The position numbers and the translations under genes are program-made. From positions 1-32,975 of the forward strand of contig CAYFLR010000066.1 of the NCBI GenBank assembly GCA_964343805.1: a stretch of 32,975 nucleotides of DNA, in the 5' to 3' direction. Shown here piece by piece: positions 24,973 to 32,975 of the stretch (the first letter of the stretch is position 1; each line of letters begins with the position of its first letter). The stretch is from CAYFLR01 sp964343805 (GTDB lineage Bacteria; Bdellovibrionota_B; Oligoflexia; CAYFLR01). A model generated the notes under the pieces. The model searched no databases. It was given only the letters and a program-made list of their open reading frames with translations, and was not told the origin of the DNA.

Positions 24973-25038
24973 AATTATTTAGGTAAAGTTAATCTTGACA
25001 AACTTGGGTTACTCAACCTATCCTTCCCAAATTAATAA

Positions 25039-25067
25039 TTGAACTTGTTCTCTTTTGAGGTTATAAG
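25039..25067 (+). promoter_or_regulatory. Possible promoter for the carbamoyltransferase trio
   Basis: TTGAAC (25039-25044) and TATAAG (25062-25067) are 17 bases apart, in the 138-base gap before the SxtJ-like gene. Spacing is ideal and the -10 matches five of six bases. Confidence 0.42.
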
Positions 25068-25110
25068 CAAGAACCTATTGAAAAGTTAGTGCTCAACAGG
25101 GAGTATAATT

Positions 25111-25482
25111 ATGCATAAATATCAACAAAAAACCCAGGGATATGAAGTTGCTCTGGTCTTTAGCGCAGTATTAGTCCTTATTTCAATAGTATCTAGCTGG
25201 ACATGGGTATCATACTTAACTTTGCTCACCCTTATATTTGCAGCAGTTTACAGTAGACCCTTTTCATATGTTGCTACATACTGGTTTAGATTTGCAGAAT
25301 TTTTGGGTCACTATGTATCTATATTCATTCTTTCATTTGTATTTGCTATTATTCTAACACCGCTTGCTCTCCTCTTTAGAATTACTAATAAAAACCCACT
25401 TTATATTAAGGATCCTGGAACAAGTGTTTTTTTTGATAAAGAACTAACTTACAGTTCAGGTGATTTCAAACTACCCTTCTGA
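25111..25482 (+). CDS. SxtJ-family membrane protein
   Basis: A 123-residue protein with hydrophobic segments at about 14-31, 34-48 and 68-90, ending in LLFRITNKNPLYIKDPGTSVFFD. This RIxxKxPL...D tail and the helix layout match the SxtJ family, named from the saxitoxin cluster and commonly found beside O-carbamoyltransferases. The biochemical role is unknown; it may anchor or assist the carbamoyltransferase at the membrane. GGGAG lies 8 bases before the ATG. It is followed by the DUF5989 protein and the carbamoyltransferase in close order, so the three probably form one functional unit. Confidence 0.78.
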   Translation: MHKYQQKTQGYEVALVFSAVLVLISIVSSWTWVSYLTLLTLIFAAVYSRPFSYVATYWFRFAEFLGHYVSIFILSFVFAIILTPLALLFRITNKNPLYIKDPGTSVFFDKELTYSSGDFKLPF

Positions 25483-25501
25483 TTATTTGGAGTTTTTACC
25501 A

Positions 25502-25651
25502 ATGGAATTCTTTATTGAGTTTTATCAATATATTAAACAAAGAAAAAAGGTATTATTAATACCTACAATCATTATTCTAATTGTATTAGGTGCGCTCATC
25601 TTTTTTACTAGCGGTTCTGCTATAGCACCTTTTATCTATACACTATTCTAG
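25502..25651 (+). CDS. DUF5989 (SxtK-like) small membrane protein
   Basis: A 49-residue single-pass protein. The sequence has MEFFIEFYQYIKQRKK, a hydrophobic helix (about 17-40) and the end GSAIAPFIYTLF, the characteristic C-terminus of DUF5989/SxtK proteins. I use the ATG at 25502 rather than the upstream TTG at 25460, because GGAG lies 9 bases before it, the family begins there, and the longer form would overlap the SxtJ-like gene. It lies 19 bases after that gene and 8 bases before the carbamoyltransferase. The function of the family is unknown; co-occurrence with carbamoyltransferases is its main clue. Confidence 0.82.
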   Translation: MEFFIEFYQYIKQRKKVLLIPTIIILIVLGALIFFTSGSAIAPFIYTLF

Positions 25652-25659
25652 GAAATTAA

Positions 25660-27546
25660 ATGAATATTATTGGTATATCAGCTTTTTACCACGATTCAGG
25701 GGCTGTTCTCATTCAGAATGGTCGATTGACTGCAGCCGCACAACAAGAAAGGTTTACACGAAAGAAACATGACCCAGGCTTTCCTGATAAAGCCATTGGT
25801 TATTGCTTAACATATGCAGGGCTAACTTTGGATAAGGTTGATCGAATTGTTTTTTATGATAAACCAATGCTTAAATTTGAGAGACTTCTAGAAACATACT
25901 ATACTTTTGCACCTACAGGTTTAAAGAGCTTCTTAACAGCCATGCCAGTATGGATAAAGGAAAAGCTCTTCTTAAAGTCTCTTATCCGCAGGCAACTGAA
26001 AGAGGCTTTTCCGGATATTTTAAAGTTACCTGAAATTGCCTTTTCTAATCATCACCTGTCACACAGTGCCAGTGCTTTTTTTCCATCCCCTTTTGAAGAG
26101 TCTGCTATTCTAACTATCGATGGAGTAGGTGAATGGGCAACAACAACTATTTCTCATGGGAAAGGTAACTCAATAAAACTGCTAAAAGAACTCAGGTTCC
26201 CACATTCCTGGGGGCTTTTGTACTCTGCATTTACATATTATACCGGCTTTAGAGTAAATAGCGGAGAGTATAAACTTATGGGGTTAGCACCATACGGTAA
26301 CCCTGATTCAGATGAAACTAAACGGTATGAGAAGATTATCCGGGATGAATTAATTAGCTTAAAAGAAGATGGCTCCCTTTGGATTAATATGGACTATTTT
26401 GAGTATCCCGTTGGGCTCAAGATGACAAAAAATAAAAAATGGGAGAATTTATTTAGTCTTCCGGTTAGACAACCAGAAACCGAACTAGCACAGTCACATA
26501 TGAATTTGGCTTATGCTATTCAAAAGGTAACTGAAGAAGGCATATTAAGACTTGCTAAAGAAGCTAAACGACTCACCCAGTCAAAGAATCTTGCAATGGC
26601 AGGTGGAGTGGCCTTAAACTGCGTCGCTAATGGAGCGTTAATAAAGTCAAAAGTATTTGAAAATCTATGGATTCAACCTGCAGCAGGAGATGCTGGGGGG
26701 GCTTTAGGAGCTGCACTTGCAAGTTGGCATATTCAAGAGGGGAAGAAACGAGTTTCTATTGAATCCAAAGGAAAGGGTATTGATGTGGCCATAGATGAAA
26801 TGTCTGGATCTTATCTTGGTCCTGAATTTAGTTCCTTAGATATTGAGTGTGTGGCACGAAAGTATCAATCTCCTTTTAAAAAAATAGATGATTTTGATAC
26901 CCTTGCCCAACGTATTGCAGAGGAAATTGATAAAGGCAATGTTATCGGTTGGTTTCAAGGTCGTATGGAATGGGGACCAAGGGCCCTAGGAAATAGAAGT
27001 ATTATCGGAGATGCTCGCAATAAAGAAATGCAAAAGAAGCTTAACTTAAAAATTAAATATCGGGAATCTTTTCGTCCCTTTGCCCCATCAGTACTTGCAG
27101 AAAGTAATGATGACTTTTTTGATATTGGCGTTACTTCTCCCTACATGCTTCTCGTTGGCAATGTTAATGAATCTCGTTGTGAAAAACTGCCAGACGATTT
27201 TCAGATAATGAGTTTAAAAGAGAAACTATATTGTCACCGTTCTGATGTACCAGCAATAACTCATTTGAATTTTTCTGCAAGAGTGCAGACAGTACATAAG
27301 GAGACTAATCCAAGATATTGGAAACTTATACAAGCTTTTAAAAATCTCACTGGTTACGGTGTAATTGTTAATACCAGCTTTAACGTCAGAGGAGAACCCA
27401 TTGTCTGCACACCAGAAGATGCCTATCGATGTTTTATGCGAACAGAAATGGACTATTTGGTACTAGGTGACTACATTTTTGATAAGAAAGAACAACCACA
27501 CTTTGATGATAAACAAAGGTGGCAAGAGCAATACCCACTAGATTAA
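25660..27546 (+). CDS. O-carbamoyltransferase, NodU/CmcH/SxtI family
   Basis: A complete 628-residue protein. The N-terminal Kae1-like domain starts MNIIGISAFYHDSGAV and has QERFTRKKHDP at 29-39, the metal/ATP-binding NHHLSHSASAF at 130-140 (His131/132 and His135), DGVGEWAT near 154-161, and AMAGGVALNC in the second half. The C-terminal carbamoyl-transfer domain has QGRMEWGPRALGNRSI followed by GDAR, and later YRESFRPFAPSVL. It would use carbamoyl phosphate and ATP to carbamoylate a sugar hydroxyl, as NodU does on Nod factor. AGGA lies 7 bases before the ATG. A G7 run (26695-26701) encodes GG in DAGGALGAAL. Acceptor sugar unknown. Confidence 0.93.
   Translation: MNIIGISAFYHDSGAVLIQNGRLTAAAQQERFTRKKHDPGFPDKAIGYCLTYAGLTLDKVDRIVFYDKPMLKFERLLETYYTFAPTGLKSFLTAMPVWIKEKLFLKSLIRRQLKEAFPDILKLPEIAFSNHHLSHSASAFFPSPFEESAILTIDGVGEWATTTISHGKGNSIKLLKELRFPHSWGLLYSAFTYYTGFRVNSGEYKLMGLAPYGNPDSDETKRYEKIIRDELISLKEDGSLWINMDYFEYPVGLKMTKNKKWENLFSLPVRQPETELAQSHMNLAYAIQKVTEEGILRLAKEAKRLTQSKNLAMAGGVALNCVANGALIKSKVFENLWIQPAAGDAGGALGAALASWHIQEGKKRVSIESKGKGIDVAIDEMSGSYLGPEFSSLDIECVARKYQSPFKKIDDFDTLAQRIAEEIDKGNVIGWFQGRMEWGPRALGNRSIIGDARNKEMQKKLNLKIKYRESFRPFAPSVLAESNDDFFDIGVTSPYMLLVGNVNESRCEKLPDDFQIMSLKEKLYCHRSDVPAITHLNFSARVQTVHKETNPRYWKLIQAFKNLTGYGVIVNTSFNVRGEPIVCTPEDAYRCFMRTEMDYLVLGDYIFDKKEQPHFDDKQRWQEQYPLD
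26695..26701. repeat. G7 homopolymer inside carbamoyltransferase gene
   Basis: Seven G encode Gly-Gly in the conserved DAGGALGAAL motif. The tract is currently in frame; it is shorter than the G8/G9 tracts of the left operon, hence a weaker slippage candidate. Confidence 0.45.
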
Positions 27547-27558
27547 CTATTCAATTTT

Positions 27559-27590
27559 GGAATGTTATTTTGTTGAACTCTTAACATTCC
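27559..27590. terminator. Inverted repeat between convergent genes
   Basis: GGAATGTTA (27559-27567) and TAACATTCC (27582-27590) form a perfect 9-base-pair stem with a 14-base loop, between the carbamoyltransferase stop and the SGNH gene end, and overlapping the latter. No T-tract follows on either side, so it is either a weak bidirectional terminator or an mRNA 3'-end stabiliser. Confidence 0.4.
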
Positions 27591-28822
27591 AGCCTAGTAA
27601 AGCAGGGAATTTATCAGAAACAAAATTAGCCAGAAAACGATTTCCTTCTGAGTTAAAATGCCCATCAATAGGATAGTTAAACTTTTTACCTCTGTTTTCA
27701 ATATGGTTCTTTATAATCAAATAGGGATCTAAAAAAAGAATAGATTCTTTACTCATGTAAGAAAAGAGCTCTTTTTGAGGTAGATCAATCTGAAATAGTA
27801 CTCCTTGATTAGCAATAGCTTTTTCCCACTCCTTACTATACAGTTGCTCCACCTGAGGAATGACAACAACAGCCAGTTCCGCCCCGAATTGCTTAACCAT
27901 TGAATTTAGTTTGGTCAGGTTTTCATAATGTTCTTTTTTTAGTTTTTTTATCCAACCGGGAGGTTTTTTTAAATATCTTAAAACTCTTTGATTGAGTAAA
28001 GGATCGTAGGTTTGAAATTGATCTTTTTGGACTAATGCCCCAGGAAGCATCGAACCAAGGGAGTTTTTTATCAAATTAGTAAAAAACAAATATGCTGTAG
28101 AGTTCTGACCTAAGAAAACTTTGAGACGATCAACCAGTCCTTTCTTCTTAATCAGTTTTAGATTCCCCACAAGCTCCTTCTTGGATGGTCTTTTAAATTG
28201 CCCGGTTAATAAATCAAAGTTTTTAAAATTATGATTTAGCTTACCATCCAAAACTGTATAGTTAGGGAATAGATGGTCATCAAAGAGATCATTACCAGAT
28301 ATAGTATGCATACAGGACAATATCTGGTTTTAAGGAAGATATTAAATAGGGCAATCTAGTTAGTTGATACTTAGCTCCTGCTCCATCTATCCCACAGTTG
28401 AATACCTTAACCTTGGTATTGAGAGATAGATTTTGCTCTAGCAAATAAGGCCAGCTTTGAACAAATGAAGTTCTTCCAAATGTGAAAGAGTCTCCAACAA
28501 CTAAAATTCTTTTTTGAATAAATGGCTTCTTACTCTTTTTTTCGCTAATCGACTTTAGACAACCGTATTTATCTGTATAAAAATCGAAACTAAATTCAGT
28601 AGCATTTATTTGGCCTTTTATATTTTTTTGTAGCTTGTATCCCAGTTCTTTGTCATCGACATAGACATTGTTGGACATTGTATAGGTGGGTCTTAATAAT
28701 TGCTTTTCAGTAATTCTTAATATTGCCTCAACAAACACAATTACTAATGTAAAAAGACCTAGAAAAATAATAGACCAGAAGAAGATCACTTTTTTATTTG
28801 ATAATTTTTTTTCCATTAACAA
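27565..28822 (-). pseudogene. SGNH/GDSL-like hydrolase, split by a frameshift
   Basis: Two overlapping ORFs form one protein of about 410 residues. The N-terminal part (28822 or ATG 28816 down to 28292) has a signal anchor (about residues 11-35) and block I VVGDSFTFG with nucleophile Ser112. The C-terminal part (from about 28309 down to 27565) opens with GNDLFDDHL, the block III Gly-Asn-Asp, and ends with DGHFNSEGNRF, the catalytic Asp-His. The first frame stops right after KPDIVLYAYYIW. Skipping one base, or adding two in TATAT, restores YYI(S)GNDLFDD, so one mutation or read error separates the halves at about 28297-28309. The enzyme would be periplasmic and might add or remove O-acetyl groups. 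It is convergent to the carbamoyltransferase operon. If the frameshift is real, only a fragment without the Asp-His pair would be made. Confidence 0.75.
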
Positions 28823-28953
28823 AAATCCAGAAATTAATTACTGTATTACATCACTACCAAGGAATTACCTACCAGTAAAGCATTTATTGTGCTAACCTGC
28901 CGCAACTATATAGCTTAAGTCTTTGCTTTTTTATAAATAAAGAGGTGACTACA

Positions 28954-29817
28954 GTGTATAAAGAAAAAGTCGAATTAGTTATCGGCAAACCAACAAATGA
29001 AACGGTTGATTTAACCAGTTTTATTCCTAATAAGCCGATTTCTTTCTTAAGGTACTCGGTAATTAAAATATGCCGTTTATTAAACCAGGATATTAAAACC
29101 GGGCAAAAAGTTTTAGAAATTGGTTGTGGTAACCGAACTTATATTGACCGATCTAACCACATTTTTACTTGGGAGGGGATTGATGTTGCACCTGGCGGTA
29201 TAAAAACCAAGTTTGGTAGTGTGCAAAATATTCCTTTTCCAAATGAATCATTTGACATTGTCTTATCCAATCAATCTATTGAGTACTGGTATGAATATGG
29301 AGTTCCCATACAAGTGGCTCTTTATGAAATATCAAGGGTTTTAAAAAAGGGGGGTAAGCTTTATTTAAATGCACCTGTACACTTCCACGGAAAAAGAGAG
29401 TTTGTAGATGGTAACTTAGATAAGGTCCAGTCCTATTTTGAAGGTAAATACTGGAAAATTGATCAATTTGAAATATGGAAAAATGGTGAAAAACAATCAG
29501 ATGTTTGGTTTGACTTTTATGACCGCGAGGACTCCAAGATTCCCGATTGGTATTTTACTGAATTAAAAAACAAAGAGCCCTACCTTATTAATATAATTGC
29601 AACTAAATTAGGGAATATCCCTAAAAACAAGTTTATGATATTTTTATGCAGACTTCAAAGTTTTTTACTCATTGTTAAGTTTAACAATTACCTAGTTTAT
29701 CGGGTCTTCCAAAGATACTTTAATCTTGGATTTAAAGTGGGAATATGGAGGATAAAAAACCGTATTTTCCTTTTTCTTCGCAATAAATTTCATAAATTAA
29801 TGACGGCTATTTTTTAA
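28954..29817 (+). CDS. Class I SAM-dependent methyltransferase
   Basis: About 287 residues with motif I KVLEIGCGN (residues about 52-60), WEGIDVAPGG (acidic loop), FDIVLSNQSIEYW (motif II region) and ISRVLKKGGKLYLNAPVHFH (motif III). The C-terminal 90 residues form a basic, hydrophobic extension with IFLFLRNKFHKLM at the end, which may help membrane contact. I prefer the GTG at 28954, with AGAGG 8 bases upstream, over the GTG at 28945, which overlaps that site. It probably O-methylates a sugar or a phosphonate/uronate group of the glycan; the acceptor is unknown. It heads a new + strand group after the convergent SGNH gene. Confidence 0.82.
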   Translation: MYKEKVELVIGKPTNETVDLTSFIPNKPISFLRYSVIKICRLLNQDIKTGQKVLEIGCGNRTYIDRSNHIFTWEGIDVAPGGIKTKFGSVQNIPFPNESFDIVLSNQSIEYWYEYGVPIQVALYEISRVLKKGGKLYLNAPVHFHGKREFVDGNLDKVQSYFEGKYWKIDQFEIWKNGEKQSDVWFDFYDREDSKIPDWYFTELKNKEPYLINIIATKLGNIPKNKFMIFLCRLQSFLLIVKFNNYLVYRVFQRYFNLGFKVGIWRIKNRIFLFLRNKFHKLMTAIF

Positions 29818-29925
29818 GCTGTCATATGCCCCTATTTGAGTGTGCCCCCTTACAGATCATTAATAAAGTATAAACTATGTTTTTTTAGATAGAAAACCTT
29901 TGAGTTTATTGTAAGGATTTAAAAA

Positions 29926-31017
29926 ATGAGATTAAAGAGTAATATACAGCTTATTTATGGAGGCTTTTTTTCTTTCGGAGGTGGGGCCAAAGGTGCCATC
30001 GCAAAACTATCGGACTGTTTTACTAAAATAGGACATCCAAACTCCATTTTTTCTCTTGAAAACCTCCCAATTTATAAAAGATATAATGCACATTTGGTAA
30101 AATTTATTTTAAATAATAGACTTCTTTCACCGCTTGACATCATCTATAAAACCAAAATACATGACCGGTACTTCCACCAGTATCTCGATCATTCCTCCTA
30201 TCATATATACAACGATGTCTTTTTCAGCCGAAGACAATCTCAAAAAGAGCTCTTTATTCTCCATGCTCTCTGGAGTGATAATCTGCAAGGAAAAGAAATT
30301 TCTCCTCGTTTTCTGGATAAACTTCTCGCCTTTGAAGCCCAAAAGTTAACAGAAAAATCAGGTCTAATTGTCACCGTTTCAAAAGAGTACAAAGAGGCGG
30401 TTCTGAATAAACTAGCTCCCTTTTGGACCAACCCTCCTGAGATCAAAGTTTTGCCTTTAGGAATCGATTTTTCCAAACTCCCTGATCGACTTTCTCCACC
30501 GAAAACTCAACCTCATAAAATTTGTATATGCGGATATCTGGAAGCCAGAAAGAATTTTTCTTTTATTGCTGAAGTCCTTAAAGAGCTGAAAGATAAAAAT
30601 TTTAAGAGTCAATTAAATGTCATTGGCAAGGGTCCATTAGAAGATACTTTAAAATCAGAATTCGAGGCAGCCTCTGAAGGTTTTCATAAAATTGAGTTTC
30701 ATGGCTGGCTCCCTCCTCATGAGGTATGGGATCAAATGAGTCAAAATGATATTCTCCTCCACCCTTCGTTGAAAGAATCCTTTTCCTACACCCTGTTAGA
30801 GGCAAGAGCTATTGGTCTTACTACTATCTCCACACCCGGCCTCGAAGTTCCCGATGACTTTATAACCCATCGAACCCAGTTAGATGCCAAAACATGGTCA
30901 AACTTAATAATCAATTCTGAAAATAGCAACCATCTTGAATTTAAATCTTGTTTACAAAAGAAGTACGATATTGTTAATTACGCTCAAGGCATCTTAGATC
31001 TTTTAAACTATCGTTGA
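29926..31017 (+). CDS. Glycosyltransferase family 4
   Basis: A 363-residue GT-B enzyme. The N-terminal YGGFFSFGGGAKGAIAKLSD is the glycine-rich loop of the acceptor domain. The C-terminal domain has ICGYLEARKNFSFI near 201-214, LNVIGKGPLEDTL, FHGWLPPHEVWDQM and LLHPSLKESFSYTLLEARA, which has the EX7E spacing. TAAGGA lies about 8 bases before the ATG. The gene stands alone between 108-base and 127-base gaps that hold no gene I can see. Donor and acceptor cannot be predicted. Confidence 0.87.
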   Translation: MRLKSNIQLIYGGFFSFGGGAKGAIAKLSDCFTKIGHPNSIFSLENLPIYKRYNAHLVKFILNNRLLSPLDIIYKTKIHDRYFHQYLDHSSYHIYNDVFFSRRQSQKELFILHALWSDNLQGKEISPRFLDKLLAFEAQKLTEKSGLIVTVSKEYKEAVLNKLAPFWTNPPEIKVLPLGIDFSKLPDRLSPPKTQPHKICICGYLEARKNFSFIAEVLKELKDKNFKSQLNVIGKGPLEDTLKSEFEAASEGFHKIEFHGWLPPHEVWDQMSQNDILLHPSLKESFSYTLLEARAIGLTTISTPGLEVPDDFITHRTQLDAKTWSNLIINSENSNHLEFKSCLQKKYDIVNYAQGILDLLNYR

Positions 31018-31150
31018 GTATTGATTCTATTAGTTTTGATTGTAATTACACCAAATGTATCAATTTTAGATAGATTTATAAATCCACACGGTGTAAGTTT
31101 TGCAAACTGCATATCTAATATAAGTTCAAACATACAAAAGGAATGTGAGC

Positions 31151-32023
31151 ATGTTACAAACTGAGAAACTATCTGTTTTAATACCTGTTTACAATGAACA
31201 AGGTGCCGTGAATCAAACAATACAACAACTTCTCGACCTAGATATTATAAACGAAATACTTATTATCAATGATGGTTCAAGTGATAACTCTGAGCATCTA
31301 ATCAAACAACTAGTCAATAAAAACCCTGATAAAATTAGCCTATATACCCACAAACAAAATAAAGGTTATGGTGCTGCACTAAAAACTGGATTAAAAAATG
31401 CTAAACATAACTTGGTTGACATTATTGATGCAGATAATACCTATCCAGTTGCAAAGTTAACTGATCTTTTTAATACTATGAATGAGTTCAATGATGAAAT
31501 GGTAGTTGGCTCCAGAACAGGTGGGAATGTTTCATACCCATTTATAAGAAGTATTCCTAAATTCTTTATTACTGCCCTCGCAAACTATATAACCTCTTCA
31601 AAAATCCCTGATATCAATTCAGGGTTACGGATTTTTAGAAAGGATATTGCCCTAAAATACCTAACCCTCTATCCAAATGGTTTTTCTTTTACTACAACAA
31701 TTACTATGGCTATGTTATGTGATGATTATTCTGTAACATTCGTTCCAATAGACTATTACTCTCGAAAGGGCAATTCAAAAATTCGACCAATTAGGGATAC
31801 TATTAATTTTTTCAATATCCTACTTAAAGTAGCAATGTATTTTCGTCCTTTTAAATTTTTTCTACCAATCGTCCTACTTTTCAGTTGTATTTCTATCTAT
31901 AGTATTTTTAGAGATCTGTTAAGAGGAGACCTAGCTCAAGCTTCTATTTTGTTCCCCATAACCACCATTATGTTCTTTTCTATTGGATTACTAGCTGATT
32001 TAATTGTAAAGCAAAGAACGTAG
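31151..32023 (+). CDS. Glycosyltransferase family 2 with C-terminal membrane helices (DPM1/GtrB-like)
   Basis: A GT-A enzyme of about 290 residues. It has SVLIPVYNEQGAV at the start, INDGSSDNSE near 39-48 (nucleotide binding), NKGYGAALKTGL, and IDADNTYP near 92-99 as the DXD-like metal site. The C-terminal 60 residues contain two hydrophobic helices (about 232-250 and 263-285). This layout resembles polyprenyl-phosphate glycosyltransferases of the DPM1/GtrB type, which load a sugar onto undecaprenyl phosphate. Such a sugar could be the donor for the downstream multi-pass membrane protein, a common two-step decoration system. AAGGA lies 8 bases before the ATG at 31151; the GTG at 31145 is too close to it. 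Confidence 0.85.
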   Translation: MLQTEKLSVLIPVYNEQGAVNQTIQQLLDLDIINEILIINDGSSDNSEHLIKQLVNKNPDKISLYTHKQNKGYGAALKTGLKNAKHNLVDIIDADNTYPVAKLTDLFNTMNEFNDEMVVGSRTGGNVSYPFIRSIPKFFITALANYITSSKIPDINSGLRIFRKDIALKYLTLYPNGFSFTTTITMAMLCDDYSVTFVPIDYYSRKGNSKIRPIRDTINFFNILLKVAMYFRPFKFFLPIVLLFSCISIYSIFRDLLRGDLAQASILFPITTIMFFSIGLLADLIVKQRT

Positions 32024-32060
32024 TTTAATTGACCTTTATTTTTATGCACTGGAAACATAA

Positions 32061-32660
32061 ATGCAAAAGAGAATCTTGAAAAAAGTAAATATTAATTCAA
32101 GAGTATTTGCACTCCTTTTTATTTTTAGCGCAATTCTTTTTTGGAACTTGTTTACTCACCACACTCAACATACTTATGATTATAATGCCCACCTGGATAA
32201 TATCCTTCAACAAAAAAATTCTACTTGGCCAACTGTTCTAACTAATAGAATGGAACATACAGCTCCGTACTATTATTTTTTTATAGCCAAAATGCATACA
32301 TTAGTTCATCCTGTTATAAAAGCTTTTTACAAAAAGCCTTATATGCATTTTATTTATGGACTGATTGACCCTTTAAAGTTTTTTAGATTATTTCATTTCA
32401 TATTTATAGGAATAACAGCTTACTTATATATATTTAAATTCTTCCCCAAAATAATTGGTTCAAAGATACAAAAAAATAATTATTCCCTTAAGAATAATCC
32501 ATACAAACTTCAAATATGGTTTACACTAGCGCTGTTCTTATTTCCTAATTTATACCTAACTCAAACTATGGTTAGAGCAGATCATCTAACTTTTTTTTCC
32601 TTCACCTGCTTTTTTTTAGTTGGTTTTATTTCGATTATCCAAATAAAATGGAGTTTTTAA
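32061..32660 (+). CDS. Multi-pass membrane protein (GT39/GT83-like), N-terminal part before a frameshift
   Basis: A 199-residue frame with helices at about 16-32, 108-125, 148-168 and 174-192. The loop after helix 1 contains TYDYNAHLDNI, the acidic first-loop pattern (often D-x-Y or D-E) of polyprenyl-phosphate-sugar-dependent transferases such as PMT and ArnT. The frame stops at 32660 in the middle of a membrane protein. Just before, at a T5 run (32654-32658), the -1 frame opens and continues in the same hydrophobic style to the window end. One extra T would fuse the halves. It lies 37 bases after the GT2, which could make the lipid-linked donor. Family call is tentative. Confidence 0.6.
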   Translation: MQKRILKKVNINSRVFALLFIFSAILFWNLFTHHTQHTYDYNAHLDNILQQKNSTWPTVLTNRMEHTAPYYYFFIAKMHTLVHPVIKAFYKKPYMHFIYGLIDPLKFFRLFHFIFIGITAYLYIFKFFPKIIGSKIQKNNYSLKNNPYKLQIWFTLALFLFPNLYLTQTMVRADHLTFFSFTCFFLVGFISIIQIKWSF

Positions 32661-32975
32661 ACAGCAGATGTATTTTTTGGGTCATTTGCCTATTTGGACT
32701 TGCAAATAGCAGGATTTTTGGGTTGATTCCCTTTATGTTCTTTTATACTTGGGGAACTCTGATTTTACTTAAGAAAAGCACTTTTTACAAATCTTTACCC
32801 ATAAATTTATTGTTAATTTCGTTTCTTTCAGCTGTCTTTTTACTTTCAACCAGCTTTTATATTCATCGGATTTTAAGGACCGGTAAAGTCATTAGCTACA
32901 AAGATAATAGATTTGCCGGAAGTGATAAGATTGATAAACGAGCTGCGAATTTTAACAGATTTAATCTGTTCTTGA
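32648..32975 (+). CDS. Continuation of the membrane protein in the -1 frame, 3' end outside window
   Basis: From 32648 the frame is open to the right edge. It reads FLNSRCIFWVICLFGLANSR, then IFGLIPFMFFYTWG and a further helix LLLISFLSAVFLLSTSFYI. The ANSRIFGLIPF stretch looks like an internal loop-helix of a transferase rather than a protein start, and no Shine-Dalgarno precedes the ATG at 32648. I therefore take it as the C-terminal part of the preceding gene, separated by a one-base deletion. A separate overlapping gene is the less likely alternative. Confidence 0.5.
   Translation, partial: MEFLNSRCIFWVICLFGLANSRIFGLIPFMFFYTWGTLILLKKSTFYKSLPINLLLISFLSAVFLLSTSFYIHRILRTGKVISYKDNRFAGSDKIDKRAANFNRFNLFL

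Noticed and set aside
30127..30349. Overlapping 71-codon frames on both strands within the GT4 gene at 29926-31017.
   Set aside because: They overlap each other and a well-supported gene; their composition looks random.
31046..31100. TTACACC and GGTGTAA inverted repeat upstream of the GT2 gene.
   Set aside because: Only 7 bases with a loop of about 40 bases in AT-rich DNA; easily expected by chance, so neither operator nor riboswitch was called.

Overview
This 33-kb window is part of a surface-polysaccharide (O-antigen, capsule or exopolysaccharide) biosynthesis region of an AT-rich bacterium. A Wzz-like chain-length protein, Wzy/WaaL-like membrane proteins and a flippase-type ABC transporter indicate a lipid-linked, polymerase-type pathway, which fits a Gram-negative cell best. 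Frequent TTG/GTG starts, overlapping stops and starts, and small intergenic gaps point to long operons. I cannot name the species. I saw no rRNA, tRNA, CRISPR array, transposase or integrase.

Layout. A partial methyltransferase-like gene enters at the left edge on the + strand. From about 13.8 kb leftward lies a minus-strand operon: SAM methyltransferase, Wzz-like protein, GT4 glycosyltransferase, Wzy-like polymerase, an 827-residue polysaccharide deacetylase/glycosyltransferase fusion, a second GT4, a BioF2/CelD-type GNAT, a translationally coupled 51-residue ORF, a PglK/MsbA-like ABC transporter, a 44-residue ORF, a DegT-family sugar aminotransferase and a sugar N-formyltransferase. From about 14.0 kb rightward, behind a good sigma70-type promoter, lie asnB-type amidotransferase, GT4, O-antigen ligase/polymerase and a phosphonate module. 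That module consists of a cytidylyltransferase-PEP mutase fusion, phosphonopyruvate decarboxylase and an iron-type alcohol dehydrogenase. Two GT-B genes follow, then an SxtJ/DUF5989/carbamoyltransferase trio with a convergent SGNH hydrolase, a methyltransferase, a GT4, a GT2 and a multi-pass membrane protein that runs off the right edge.

How the genes work together. Glycosyltransferases build an oligosaccharide carrying amino/N-formyl sugars (left arm). The ABC transporter probably flips it, since no Wzx is present here, and Wzy/Wzz polymerise it. Tailoring enzymes (GNAT, deacetylase, asparagine-synthase-like, O-carbamoyltransferase, SGNH, methyltransferases) decorate it. The most distinctive part is the phosphonate module. 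It has the enzymes for PEP to phosphonopyruvate to phosphonoacetaldehyde to 2-hydroxyethylphosphonate, with a fused nucleotidyltransferase that could make a CMP-activated phosphonate for attachment to the glycan. No AEP transaminase and no recognisable phosphonate transferase are visible.

Cautions. Three genes (ppd, the SGNH hydrolase, and the last membrane protein) are split by single frameshifts, two of them at homopolymers. Three N-runs interrupt genes of the left operon but keep frame. G/C tracts of 7 to 9 bases lie inside several coding regions; they may be phase-variable or simply hard to sequence. The initiating glycosyltransferase, Wzx and nucleotide-sugar dehydratases are absent, so the locus continues beyond the window.
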